In this document: piece after piece, positions 7,055 to 16,768 of the stretch
How the letters are laid out: each line of letters opens with the position of its first letter
Position numbering within the stretch: position 1 is the stretch's first letter
From: an uncultured Mycoplasmatota bacterium
GTDB taxonomy: Bacteria; Bacillota_I; Bacilli_A; RF39; UBA660
NCBI GenBank assembly: GCA_900553395.1
Contig: USDJ01000003.1
Location: 62,001-126,000, forward strand
Direction: 5' to 3'
DNA length: 64,000 nt
Position numbers and translations under genes: made by a program
The notes under the pieces: generated by a model
The model's database searches: none
What the model saw: only the letters and a program-made list of their open reading frames with translations
Told to the model about the DNA's origin: nothing

Positions 7055-9997
7055 ATGTATTTAAAGAAAATAATAGCGCAAGGATTTAAGTCTTTTGCAG
7101 ATAACACTATAATAGATTTAGAAAACAATATAGCAGGAATTGTAGGTCCAAATGGATCTGGAAAAAGTAATGTAGTAGATGCCATAAGATGGGTATTAGG
7201 AGAACAATCAGTAAAGTCTTTACGTGGTGAAGAAAGCATGACAGATGTAATATTTTCTGGAAGTAAAAGTAGGAATGCTATGAATTCAGCGACAGTTACT
7301 TTGTTATTTAATAATTCAGATAATTATTTAAATATTGCATTTGATGAAGTAGAAATAAAAAGAAGATTGTATAAAGATGGAACTAATGAGTTTTTTCTAA
7401 ATGGTGAAAAATGCAGATTAAAAGACATTAATGACTTACTTATGGATAGTGGAATTGCTAAAGAAAGTTTCAATATTATTTCTCAGGGTAAAATAGATGA
7501 TATTTTATCTAGTAAGCCTGAATCTAGAAGAATAGCTTTTGAAGAAGCTGCTGGTGTTCTTAAGTATAAAAAAAGAAAGGTAGAAGCTTTAAAAAAATTA
7601 GATAAAACTCATGATAATATGAGCAGAATAAATGACATTATAAGTGAGTTAGAAACGCAAATAGAGCCCCTAAGAGAACAAAAAATAAAAACTATAGAAT
7701 ACCTAGACTTAAATGACGAATTGCGCGAGTTAGAAATTTCACTTATTACCCATGATATAACTGAAATAAATAGTAAGTATCAAAGTGATAAAGATAAGAT
7801 TGATAATTTAAATAAAGAAATATTAACTTTAAATGTATCAACTAATACAAATGAAGCTAAAACATCTAAATATAAATCTGAGATAAGTAATATAGAATTA
7901 GAGATAAAAAATTATTCTAAACAACTTTTAGAGGTAACAGCAAACATAGAAAGAGTAAATGCCAGAAAACAATCTATAATAGAAAGAAAAAAATATAAAG
8001 TAGATGATATTAAATTACATAATAATTTGGTTAAATTACACGAAGATGAATTAAAGACTAAAAATGATATTAATGCTTGCGAAAATGAAATTAATGTTAA
8101 GAATAATGAATTAAATCATTTATTAGAAGCTAAAGATAATATTGAAAGTGATATTATTAGATTTAAGTCAAATAAACAAGACTGTATTGATAATCTAAAT
8201 AAAACTATAAGAAATATATCAAATAAAAATATTAAAATAGCGTCACTTAAAGATAGCATTGATAATAATTCAAGTTTACCATATGCAGTTAAGTCTGTAA
8301 TAGAAAATCCTAAATTAAGAGGAATACATAGTGTAATAGGTTCATTAATAGAAACAGATGAAAAATATTCTAAGGCTATTTCTGTTGTACTTGGGGCTAA
8401 TTCATCTACTGTTGTTGTTGATGATGAAATATGCGCTAAAGAAGCAATAAACTATTTAAAGAATAATAATTTAGGTAGAGTAACTTTTTTTCCTTTAAAT
8501 ACAATCAAACCTAAGTTTATTGATTCTGAGGTGTTAAAACTATTATCTTCTTTTAATGGATTTATAGATATAGCTAGTTCTTTAGTTAAGTATGATTCTA
8601 AATATGAGAACATTATTAAAAACCAACTAGGCAATGTAATAGTAGTAGACAATATTGACACTGCCAATTCTATAAGTAAAAAAATTGCTTATAAATATAG
8701 AATTATAACTATCGCAGGTGAGATAATTCACGTTGGTGGTGCTCTTACTGGTGGTACACTTAAAACAAGAAATATTATTACTGATAAATATGAACTTGAA
8801 AATGAATTAAAAGAAGTAAGTAAATTAGAAGGCATAGAAAAAGAACTAGAAAATAAAATAAATGAAATAGATCATAATTTGAAAGCTTTAGAAGATAAGC
8901 TATATTTAAACACTAGAGAAAAAATAAGTATTGATGATTATATTGAATTTAAAAGAAAATCAATAGCTGAATTAAATGGTAAATTAGAGGAAATAACTAA
9001 TGAAATTAAAGGTATTGATATAACTTTAAACAATTCATTAGATGAAGAAGAAAATTTAGTTATTAAAGAATATTACAAAGTTCTTGATGAAAAAGAAAAT
9101 ATAGAATCTAATTTACAAATTTTAAATAATAACAAAGCAAAGCTTAATAATGAATTAGATGAATTCGAGCACATTATAAAGAAAGATAATTCTTTATATA
9201 ACGAAAAAGTCGAATTGTTACATTCACTTGAAATAGAAGTAAATAGAGCGGATGTAAAGCTTGATAATTTACTAAGTTCGTTAAATGAAAATTATTCTAT
9301 GACTTATGAAAAAGCTATTAGTTTATATAAATTAAATATAGAACCTAATATAGCAAGAAATAAAGTCAATACTTTAAAACGTAAGATTAAAGAATTAGGA
9401 CCTGTAAATACAGCAGCTCCAGAGGAATATGAAAGAATTAGCGCTAGGTATGAATTCTTAATCAATCAACAGCAGGATTTGTCTAAGGCTGAAGCTACGT
9501 TGCTTGAAATAATAGACGAAATGGATTCAGTAATGAAGCAAGAATTCTTAAAAACATTTAAAATTATTAGCGCTAATTTTGAAACTACATTTAAAGAACT
9601 TTTTAAAGGTGGACATGCTAGTTTGAGTTTAACTGATCCAAATAATTTACTTGAAACGGGTATAGAAATAGATGCTTGTCCTCCAGGCAAAACTTTAAAA
9701 AGCATCAATTTACTATCTGGTGGTGAGAGAACTTTCACTGCGATTAGTTTACTTTTTGCAATATTAAAGTCTAGACCTGTACCATTTTGTATCCTTGACG
9801 AGGTTGAGGCTGCCTTAGATGAGGTTAATGTCGAGTCTTTTGGAGAATACATTAAAAAATTAAAAGATAAAACTCAATTTATTATAATAACTCATAAAAA
9901 GAAAACTATGGAGTTTGTAGATATTCTATATGGAATTACTATGCAAGAATCAGGAGTTAGTAAACTTGTAAGCGTAAAATTAGAGGAATTAAAATAA
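7055..9997 (+). CDS. smc: Chromosome segregation SMC ATPase, short form
   Basis: Condensin core ATPase that organises and segregates the chromosome with ScpA/ScpB. Walker A IVGPNGSGKSNVVDAIRW lies at about residue 30. Two coiled-coil arms flank a hinge (about 415-570, LRGIHSVIGSLIETD to HVGGALTGGT). The C-terminal head has the ABC signature NLLSGGERTF (about 885) and Walker B FCILDEVEAALDE. At 980 aa it is about 200 residues shorter than Bacillus Smc (about 1190); heads and hinge are complete, so the missing length is in the coils. RBS AGGGTGAT. holA follows after 12 bases. Confidence 0.96.
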   Translation: MYLKKIIAQGFKSFADNTIIDLENNIAGIVGPNGSGKSNVVDAIRWVLGEQSVKSLRGEESMTDVIFSGSKSRNAMNSATVTLLFNNSDNYLNIAFDEVEIKRRLYKDGTNEFFLNGEKCRLKDINDLLMDSGIAKESFNIISQGKIDDILSSKPESRRIAFEEAAGVLKYKKRKVEALKKLDKTHDNMSRINDIISELETQIEPLREQKIKTIEYLDLNDELRELEISLITHDITEINSKYQSDKDKIDNLNKEILTLNVSTNTNEAKTSKYKSEISNIELEIKNYSKQLLEVTANIERVNARKQSIIERKKYKVDDIKLHNNLVKLHEDELKTKNDINACENEINVKNNELNHLLEAKDNIESDIIRFKSNKQDCIDNLNKTIRNISNKNIKIASLKDSIDNNSSLPYAVKSVIENPKLRGIHSVIGSLIETDEKYSKAISVVLGANSSTVVVDDEICAKEAINYLKNNNLGRVTFFPLNTIKPKFIDSEVLKLLSSFNGFIDIASSLVKYDSKYENIIKNQLGNVIVVDNIDTANSISKKIAYKYRIITIAGEIIHVGGALTGGTLKTRNIITDKYELENELKEVSKLEGIEKELENKINEIDHNLKALEDKLYLNTREKISIDDYIEFKRKSIAELNGKLEEITNEIKGIDITLNNSLDEEENLVIKEYYKVLDEKENIESNLQILNNNKAKLNNELDEFEHIIKKDNSLYNEKVELLHSLEIEVNRADVKLDNLLSSLNENYSMTYEKAISLYKLNIEPNIARNKVNTLKRKIKELGPVNTAAPEEYERISARYEFLINQQQDLSKAEATLLEIIDEMDSVMKQEFLKTFKIISANFETTFKELFKGGHASLSLTDPNNLLETGIEIDACPPGKTLKSINLLSGGERTFTAISLLFAILKSRPVPFCILDEVEAALDEVNVESFGEYIKKLKDKTQFIIITHKKKTMEFVDILYGITMQESGVSKLVSVKLEELK

Positions 9998-10009
9998 GGA
10001 TGTGTTAGT

Positions 10010-10948
10010 ATGAATTATTTATTATATGGAGAAGAAAAATATTTAATAGATTGTCAAGTTAAAGATATAATAAGTAAATATAATATCGATGAAATTAACA
10101 TATCGAGATATAATTTAGAAAATGACTCTATTAGTGCTTTATTAGAGGATATTAATACTATTTCTCTTTTTTCTTCTAAAAAATTAATAATAGTAGAAAA
10201 TGCGTTTATTTTTAATCGTGTACAAGCAAAAAAGATAGATAATATAGATGATTTAGAAAAAGCTTTATCTATTAAAAATGAAAATGTTATCGTTGTTTTT
10301 ATTAGTTATCAAGACAAAGTTGATATGTCAAAAAAAATAACAAAAGCTATAAAGAATAATGGGTATATTAAAGAATTTAATTCTAAAAAAAATGTTTCAA
10401 GCGATATAAAAGATATGCTTGAAGATTACAAAATGTCTATTGACGCTATTAATGAACTTATAAATAGAGTAGGAAATAATTTAGAAATAATATATCAAGA
10501 AATAGAAAAATTAAAAATTTATAAGTTTAATGAAAAAGAAATAACTTTAAATGATGTTTGTGAATTGTCTCCTGAGGTGATTGATATAGACATATTTAAA
10601 TTTATAGATAATATAATAAACAAAAATAAAGCTAGCGCTATTAAAACTTATAGAGAACTTTTAAAAATAAATGAAGAGCCAATAAAAATAGTTGCACTTC
10701 TTGCCAGTAAGTTTAGGCTTATGTATCAAGCCTCTATTTTAACTAGAAAAGGGTATACTGAAGAAACAATTTCAGAAATTTTAAAAGTTCATAAGTATCC
10801 TGTTCATCTAGCTATTACTACTGGATATAAATATAATCCTAAAGTATTATTAGAGTATTTAAACAAGTTAGCTGATTTAGATATAGGAATTAAAACGGGA
10901 GAAAAAGATAAAGAGATTTCTTTAGAACTATTTATACTAGAGTTATAA
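10010..10948 (+). CDS. holA: DNA polymerase III subunit delta
   Basis: Clamp-loader delta subunit (312 aa; family about 330-345). Seen: MNYLLYGEEKYLIDCQVKDI at the N-terminus, the VVFISYQDKVD segment typical of the domain I/II region, and a C-terminal helical collar with LLASKFRLMYQASIL and HKYPVHLAI. It lies just downstream of smc and converges with rarA. The family is sequence-variable, but the domain pattern fits delta well. Confidence 0.85.
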   Translation: MNYLLYGEEKYLIDCQVKDIISKYNIDEINISRYNLENDSISALLEDINTISLFSSKKLIIVENAFIFNRVQAKKIDNIDDLEKALSIKNENVIVVFISYQDKVDMSKKITKAIKNNGYIKEFNSKKNVSSDIKDMLEDYKMSIDAINELINRVGNNLEIIYQEIEKLKIYKFNEKEITLNDVCELSPEVIDIDIFKFIDNIINKNKASAIKTYRELLKINEEPIKIVALLASKFRLMYQASILTRKGYTEETISEILKVHKYPVHLAITTGYKYNPKVLLEYLNKLADLDIGIKTGEKDKEISLELFILEL

Positions 10949-10953
10949 TAAAA

Positions 10954-10982
10954 AAATAAAGTCTAAATTAGGCTTTATTTTT
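10954..10982. terminator. Terminator between convergent holA and rarA
   Basis: AATAAAG/CTTTATT stem around a TCTAAATTAGG core, flanked by A-run and T-run, so it can serve both directions. Confidence 0.6.
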
Positions 10983-12189
10983 AATATTTATTTATTATTT
11001 TTTTTAGACTTTCATTTATTTCCTTTAGTATTAATTCATTTTTATTATTTTGTGGAACATAATATCTTTTACCTTTTAAGTTATCGGGTAAATATTGTTG
11101 TCCAACTACATGGTTTGGATAATCGTGAGCGTATTTATAATCTTTTGATGTAGTTTTTATATTATTAGGTACATTACCTGTATTACCCTTATTTATATCG
11201 TTAATAGCGTTATCTAGGGCTAAATAAGCACTATTAGACTTAGGGGATAGTGCAAGCTCTATAACTATGTTTGCAAGAGGAATTCTAGCTTCTGGTAATC
11301 CAAGTCTTTCGCATGCATTAATGCAAGCATCCACTTTAACACCCATAATAGGATTAGCGAGCCCAATATCTTCATACGCAATTACACTCATTCTTCTATA
11401 AATTATATCTAAGTCTTCTGCTTCTATTAGGCGTGCTAAATAGTGTAGTGCTGCGTCAACATCAGATCCTCTTATACTTTTTTGAAAAGCACTTATGACA
11501 TCATAATACCCATCACCATTTTTATCGTGAAACAAATTAGGTTTATTATTAATATTCTTGAGTACTTCAAGTGTTATATTTTTGTCAGATGAAAAATAAG
11601 CTACTTCAAGCAAATTATATGCATATCTCAAGTCGCCAGATGAAATACTGGCTATATAATCTATACATTCATCACTAACCTCAGCATCTTTTAATTCTAC
11701 TTCTAAGGCTTTTTTTAAAGCTTTTTTAATGTCCTTATCAGTTAATTCTTTTAATTCAAAAATTTGACATCTAGAACGTATTGCAGGATTTATAGAGTGA
11801 TAAGGATTTGATGTAGTCATGCCTATTAAAATTATTAATCCGTTTTCTAAATATGGAAGTAAAAGGTCTTGCTTATCTTTGTTTAACCTATGTATTTCAT
11901 CCATTATGACTACTAATTGACCATACATTTTAGCTTCTTCTATAACGATATCAAAGTCTTTTTTATTATTAATAGTAGCATTTAACATTCTATATTTTAA
12001 CTTTAATTCTTCTACCAAACTAATGGCGAGCGAAGTTTTTCCAATACCTGGTTTACCATATAAAATCATTGAAAATAATTTTTGGTTTTTAACTAAATTT
12101 CTTAATACTTTATTTTCTCCAACTAAATGTTCTTGACCAATTATGTCATCTAGTTTTTTAGGCCTTAATTTTATTGCTAAAGGCTCCAT
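10981..12189 (-). CDS. rarA: Replication-associated recombination protein RarA (MgsA)
   Basis: AAA+ ATPase acting at stalled forks. Seen: PLAIKLRPKKLDDIIGQEHL at the start, Walker A LYGKPGIGKTSLA, Walker B LVVIMDEIHRLNK, sensor MTTSNPYHSINPAIRSR, then the C-terminal MgsA/RarA region (DVDAALHYLARLIEAEDL, ANIVIELALSPKSNSAYLAL). I chose the ATG at 12189 because GGTGAT lies at the right spacing; further in-frame starts lie upstream as far as 12201. It is the only sizeable minus-strand gene in the left third of the window and converges with holA. Confidence 0.93.
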   Translation of the reverse strand: MEPLAIKLRPKKLDDIIGQEHLVGENKVLRNLVKNQKLFSMILYGKPGIGKTSLAISLVEELKLKYRMLNATINNKKDFDIVIEEAKMYGQLVVIMDEIHRLNKDKQDLLLPYLENGLIILIGMTTSNPYHSINPAIRSRCQIFELKELTDKDIKKALKKALEVELKDAEVSDECIDYIASISSGDLRYAYNLLEVAYFSSDKNITLEVLKNINNKPNLFHDKNGDGYYDVISAFQKSIRGSDVDAALHYLARLIEAEDLDIIYRRMSVIAYEDIGLANPIMGVKVDACINACERLGLPEARIPLANIVIELALSPKSNSAYLALDNAINDINKGNTGNVPNNIKTTSKDYKYAHDYPNHVVGQQYLPDNLKGKRYYVPQNNKNELILKEINESLKKIINKY

Positions 12190-12292
12190 AAACATCACCA
12201 CTATTATTTTATCATAATGTTAATTATTATATCAATTAATTTGTTTAAAAATAAGTTTTAAAGTGATATAATACTAATAGGATAGTGATAAT

Positions 12293-13180
12293 ATGATTAG
12301 TATAGAAGATGCTATAGAAGAATTTTTAAGATATCTTCTTATAGATAAAGGATATAGTAATAATACGATTGAATCTTATAAGATGGATTTAGATAAATTT
12401 AAAGAGTTTAATAAGGGTAAAAATATTTCTGATATTTCTAATAATGATTTAAAAAAATACGTAAAATGGTTAAAAGAAAATAAATTAAATGAAAAGTCTA
12501 TATCTAGAAACATTTCTTGCTTAAGAAGCTTTTATAAGTTTCTAGTTATAGAAAAATACACAAAAAATAATACAGCAGATAGTGTATATTTACCTAAAAT
12601 TAAAAAAATGCTTCCTACTACTTTAACAGAAGAAGAAGTTATAAATTTATTAGATATTGATTTAATAGATTGCTTTAGTTATAGAAACAAAGCAATGTTA
12701 GAGGTTATGTATGCTACTGGAATGAGAGTAAGTGAGCTTGTTAATTTAAAATTAAACGATATAGACCTTAGTCAAGATATTATAAGAGTATTTGGTAAAG
12801 GTAGCAAAGATAGAGTTGTTCCAATAGGCGACTACGCTAAAAAGTATTTAACAATATATTTAAAGGATTATAGAAGCTCTATGTTGAAAAAATACAATAA
12901 TGATTATGTATTTTTAAACAACCATGGCAGCAAAATGACAAGACAGGGTTTCTTTAAGATTATTAAGAAGTTAGCTAGTGAAAAAGGTATAAAAAAAGAG
13001 CTTTCTCCACATACAATTAGGCATTCTTTTGCTAGTCATTTACTTAAGTATGGTGCTGATTTAAGAACGATACAAGAACTACTCGGACACTCTGATATAT
13101 CTACTACACAAATATATACGCATTTAACTAATGAAGAATTAAGAAAAAATTATGAGGAATATCATCCTCATGGAAAATAA
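12293..13180 (+). CDS. xerD: Tyrosine recombinase XerD-like
   Basis: Site-specific recombinase (295 aa) that with XerC resolves chromosome dimers at dif. The N-terminal SAM-like core-binding domain starts EFLRYLLIDKGYSNNTIESY. The catalytic domain has ATGMRVSELVNL (first Arg), HTIRHSFASHLL (HxxR), LLGHSDISTTQIYTHL (His and Tyr nucleophile) and ends YHPHGK. The gene directly precedes deoB, matching the Bacillus xerD-drm order and favouring XerD over XerC. A TGATATAAT extended -10 lies about 25 bases upstream. It is probably the enzyme acting on the dif-like site near 28.9 kb. Confidence 0.88.
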   Translation: MISIEDAIEEFLRYLLIDKGYSNNTIESYKMDLDKFKEFNKGKNISDISNNDLKKYVKWLKENKLNEKSISRNISCLRSFYKFLVIEKYTKNNTADSVYLPKIKKMLPTTLTEEEVINLLDIDLIDCFSYRNKAMLEVMYATGMRVSELVNLKLNDIDLSQDIIRVFGKGSKDRVVPIGDYAKKYLTIYLKDYRSSMLKKYNNDYVFLNNHGSKMTRQGFFKIIKKLASEKGIKKELSPHTIRHSFASHLLKYGADLRTIQELLGHSDISTTQIYTHLTNEELRKNYEEYHPHGK

Positions 13181-13240
13181 AATATAGATTTTTATTCTAC
13201 TTTTTGATAAAATAAGTATATAAAATAGAAGGGTGATTAT

Positions 13241-14404
13241 ATGAAATATAAAAGAGTATTTTTGATAGTACTAGATTCCCTTGGAGTGGGAGAGGCTATA
13301 GATGCTAAAAAATGGGGAGATGAAGGATGTTCCACTTTAGGTCATATTGTTGCAATGAATCCAATAGAATATCCTAATCTAGAAAAAATGGGATTTTTAA
13401 ACTTAGTAGGAAAGGATGTAAAAAAAGTTGATTCTTATTACACCAAAGCTCATCCTAAAGCTAATGGAAAAGACACATTAACTGGTCATTTGGAAATGAT
13501 GGGTATACGTACATTAATTCCTTTTAAAACATTTACTGCATCGGGATTTCCAGCTGAATTAATATGCGAATTAGAAGAAAAAACTGGAAGAAAAGTTATA
13601 GGAAATTGTGATGCTTCCGGAACAGAAATAATAAAAGAATTAGGACCAGAGCAGATGAAAACTGGCGCACTTATAGTTTATACTTCTGCTGATTCTGTAC
13701 TTCAAATAGCTGCGCACGAGGAAGTAATTCCACTAGAAGAACTATATAAAGACTGCGCTATTGCTCGAGAATTAACCTTAAAAGATGAATGGAAAGTTGG
13801 AAGAGTTATTGCTAGGCCGTATGTGGGCACTCCTGGTAATTTTGTTAGAACTGGAAATAGAAAAGATTATGCCCTAAATCCGAGTGCTCCAACAGTATTA
13901 GATCATTTAAAAGAAAATAATTATGATGTAATAGCTATAGGTAAAATTAATGATATTTTCAATGGATGTGGTATTACTAAAACTACACATACAGGAAATA
14001 ACCTAGAAGGAATAGAAGAATTATTAAGGACTCAAAAGCAAGATTTTACTGGACTATGCTTTACTAATTTAAATGATTTTGATTCGAAATATGGTCATAG
14101 AAGAAACATAAAAGGATATGCTGAAGCTATAAAAGAATTTGATAACTATTTACTAGAAATTAAAAATAATCTTAAAGACGATGATTTGCTTATTATAACA
14201 GCTGATCATGGTAATGATCCATCATATAGAGGAACAGATCATACAAGAGAAAATACTCCAGTATTAGTGTACTCTAAGACCTTTAGAGATCCAAAGCATA
14301 TGAAAGAGTTAGACTGCTTTAGTGATATAGGCGCTACTATAGCTGATAATTTTAATGTAGAAGCACCTATAGTTGGCAAAAGCTTCCTAGATAGGCTTAT
14401 ATAA
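13241..14404 (+). CDS. deoB: Phosphopentomutase
   Basis: Interconverts (deoxy)ribose-1-phosphate and -5-phosphate in nucleoside salvage; alkaline-phosphatase superfamily with two Mn2+. Seen: VFLIVLDSLGVGEAIDA (metal Asp), NGKDTLTGHLEMMG (nucleophile Thr), GKINDIFNGCGITKTTHT and the C-terminal LIITADHGNDPSYRGTDHTRE metal site. 387 aa is normal. RBS AGGGTGAT. xerD is upstream and the phosphodiesterase gene begins 2 bases after its stop. Confidence 0.96.
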   Translation: MKYKRVFLIVLDSLGVGEAIDAKKWGDEGCSTLGHIVAMNPIEYPNLEKMGFLNLVGKDVKKVDSYYTKAHPKANGKDTLTGHLEMMGIRTLIPFKTFTASGFPAELICELEEKTGRKVIGNCDASGTEIIKELGPEQMKTGALIVYTSADSVLQIAAHEEVIPLEELYKDCAIARELTLKDEWKVGRVIARPYVGTPGNFVRTGNRKDYALNPSAPTVLDHLKENNYDVIAIGKINDIFNGCGITKTTHTGNNLEGIEELLRTQKQDFTGLCFTNLNDFDSKYGHRRNIKGYAEAIKEFDNYLLEIKNNLKDDDLLIITADHGNDPSYRGTDHTRENTPVLVYSKTFRDPKHMKELDCFSDIGATIADNFNVEAPIVGKSFLDRLI

Positions 14405-14406
14405 AA

Positions 14407-14916
14407 ATGAAATATATTGTTATTTCAGATATTCATGGTGGAATAGAAAACTTATATAAAATACTTGATATTTATAGAAGCATTAAATGCGATAAATTAA
14501 TAATATTAGGAGATTTATTTAGCTATGGAATAGATTATAATAAAGATAAAATAATTAGTACATTAAATAATTTTAAAGAAAATATTATATGTGTTCGAGG
14601 CAATTGTGATAATTATATTGAAGACATTTTATTTGATATGCCATATGTATTAAATATTAATATTAATGGTTATAATTCGTTATTAACACACGGACATTTA
14701 TACGATACTGAGTATTTGTTAAATAGTTCAAATGACATCATAATGACGGGTCATACTCATAGACCAAAAATAGAAAAAATTAATGACAAACTCTTTATTA
14801 ATCCTGGATCAATAACAAAGTCAAGACAAGGACCTAATAGTTTTATTTTAATAACTGAATCAGATATTACTATTAGAACCTTAGATAATGAGGTAATGGA
14901 AACATATATTTTTTAG
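14407..14916 (+). CDS. YfcE/MJ0936-type metallophosphodiesterase
   Basis: Calcineurin-like phosphodiesterase of 169 aa. Metal-binding motifs in order: SDIHGG (DxH), LGDLF (GDxx), VRGNCDN (GNCD), LTHGHLY (GH) and TGHTHRP (GHTH), ending NPGSITKSRQGP as in YfcE-type enzymes. The physiological substrate is not known for this subfamily. It overlaps the deoB transcription unit almost directly and has its own terminator. Confidence 0.88.
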   Translation: MKYIVISDIHGGIENLYKILDIYRSIKCDKLIILGDLFSYGIDYNKDKIISTLNNFKENIICVRGNCDNYIEDILFDMPYVLNININGYNSLLTHGHLYDTEYLLNSSNDIIMTGHTHRPKIEKINDKLFINPGSITKSRQGPNSFILITESDITIRTLDNEVMETYIF

Positions 14917-14929
14917 TATATGTTTTTAT
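14900..14929 (+). terminator. Terminator after the phosphodiesterase gene
   Basis: Stem AAACATATA/TATATGTTT with an 8-base loop and a following T run; the 5' arm lies inside the end of the coding region. Confidence 0.7.
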
Positions 14930-14990
14930 TTCTTGCAAAAGCGCTAAATAAATGGTAATATATATACCGTTATTAAATTGGGTGATATTT

Positions 14991-16757
14991 ATGAGTAATA
15001 AGACAAAAGCATCAAAGACAAATGAAAAATTAAAATTATTAGTTGATCAGCTTAGACTTGAATATGATATTCCTCATTCTTTATATGAAAAATATATAGA
15101 TGAATCTTTAAAAGGATTTAGCTATATGCGAAGTATTCAAAGCGGTGATATTTCTTTTTTTGAGAATGCTTTGAGAAGAAGATTAGATGAATATTATCGT
15201 CTTAAAGAGAATAATGATAAGTTAAATACAATATTGTGCTATATGGAAAATAACATAAGACGTCATAAATTATATAACCATTGCTTAGATGATTTAGATA
15301 AATTAATAGGTTTCCTAGATACACTAAATTTTACTTTAACAGATGAAATACTTCAAGAATTAGTTGACCGAAGTCCTTTGCTAGATAGTCTTTTAGAGGT
15401 TATAGTAACTTCAAATCAAGAATTAATTATTCAAAATAAATTAGATTCAAATTTAAACCATGAATTTATATTACAATTAATAGAATACTATTGCAAAAAA
15501 AATGGCATTAAATTTAATAGACAAAATATTTGTTTCGTGTTTAAAAGTGAATGGACAAATGAGTTATATCGTTCAATTATTAATAGTTGCTCATTATTAA
15601 GTGCAGATGAAGAAAAAAAATACTTAGAAAGAATACAAAGTGGAGATCAAGACGCTTTGGCTGAATTTGAAGAAAAAAATTTAAGATTAGTCTATTCAAT
15701 AGCTCGAAAATATACTTATAACAAAGAAGAACTCGCAGATTTAGTACAAGAAGGTACAATCGGGTTAATAGAAGCAATAAATAAATTTGATATTACTAAT
15801 GGAAATAAGTTTTCTACGTATGCTACTTGGTATATAAACAAGGCAATTCTTAGAAGTTTTGGCAATAGAACTATATCAACTTCTGTTTACATGGGAAAAA
15901 AATTATCAAAATTAGAATATATGCAAAAGAAGTTTGCTTATTCATTTACTAAAGAGGAAATAGCAGCAATGACAAATTTAACCTTAGAAGAGGTAGAAAA
16001 ACTTTCTTTACAAATAAATTTATTGAGTATGGATGAAGTAGAAAAAAATGAAGATTTATCTACGAAGACTAGTAATGGTTTAGAAGAGAATATTTTAAGT
16101 ATTGATTTACCAGACCAAATAAAAAAATTAATTGAAGATGCTAAATTATCAAAAAAAGAAAGATTGGTTATAATGCTATTATATGGTTTTGATGGTTTAG
16201 GAGAAAAGAAAGAACCTGATGTTGCTCAAATGCTTGGCGTTTCAAAACAGGCTATAGATATATTTGAAATAAATGCTCTTAAAAAAATTAGACTATCAAA
16301 AATGGCTGGTAATTTTCCTATTTATATGGATAATCCTGTATTGGCAGAATATACATTAAAAAAATATAGAGAAGCATATACAAATCCTAACTTTAAAAAA
16401 ATACGATTTATTAAAAGCGTGGTAACTATTTTTGACATTGGAGAAGTAATCTTTAGAAGCCCTGATATTTCTAATCAAGAATATAGATTAATAATTGATA
16501 TGGTTGATACAGCCGAGTTTCAAAGTATAAAGCAACAATTTTCATTTGAGGTGGCACTAATGCTATGTTTAAAATTAGGTATAATTATCAATAAAAAATA
16601 TACTACCTCTCAAATAGCTGAACTATTAGGAACTGATAATAACCGAGTAAGAACAACTATAAAAAATGCTTTAAGACAAAATAAAAGCGAAATTATAAAA
16701 CTTATACAAGAAATAAATGGTAGTCAAAAGCAAAAATCAAAAAGATTTAATTCATGA
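14991..16757 (+). CDS. Divergent sigma-70-family protein A (588 aa, extended)
   Basis: First of three adjacent sigma-factor-like genes. Residues 1-100 are helical and unrecognised. Residues 105-175 form a domain shared with the third gene (PLLDSLLEVIVTSNQ, LIEYYCKKNGIK). Sigma region 2 spans about 225-300 (NLRLVYSIARKY, LADLVQEGTIGLIEAINKFD, FSTYATWYINKAI). Region 4 at about 387-434 keeps LSKKERLVIMLLYGF, but its recognition helix reads VSKQAIDIFEINALKK, without the usual RERIRQIE residues. A second HTH-like domain (about 508-575) matches the C-terminus of the third gene. The start has RBS GGGTGAT; an upstream in-frame ATG at 14952 has no RBS. Confidence 0.85.
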   Translation: MSNKTKASKTNEKLKLLVDQLRLEYDIPHSLYEKYIDESLKGFSYMRSIQSGDISFFENALRRRLDEYYRLKENNDKLNTILCYMENNIRRHKLYNHCLDDLDKLIGFLDTLNFTLTDEILQELVDRSPLLDSLLEVIVTSNQELIIQNKLDSNLNHEFILQLIEYYCKKNGIKFNRQNICFVFKSEWTNELYRSIINSCSLLSADEEKKYLERIQSGDQDALAEFEEKNLRLVYSIARKYTYNKEELADLVQEGTIGLIEAINKFDITNGNKFSTYATWYINKAILRSFGNRTISTSVYMGKKLSKLEYMQKKFAYSFTKEEIAAMTNLTLEEVEKLSLQINLLSMDEVEKNEDLSTKTSNGLEENILSIDLPDQIKKLIEDAKLSKKERLVIMLLYGFDGLGEKKEPDVAQMLGVSKQAIDIFEINALKKIRLSKMAGNFPIYMDNPVLAEYTLKKYREAYTNPNFKKIRFIKSVVTIFDIGEVIFRSPDISNQEYRLIIDMVDTAEFQSIKQQFSFEVALMLCLKLGIIINKKYTTSQIAELLGTDNNRVRTTIKNALRQNKSEIIKLIQEINGSQKQKSKRFNS

Positions 16758-16768
16758 AAGGGGAATTT

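Noticed and set aside
12293..13180. Tyrosine recombinase considered as an integrase of the provirus or another element
   Set aside because: It lies 9 kb from the provirus directly before deoB, matches the conserved xerD-deoB order and has no att-like repeat beside it.
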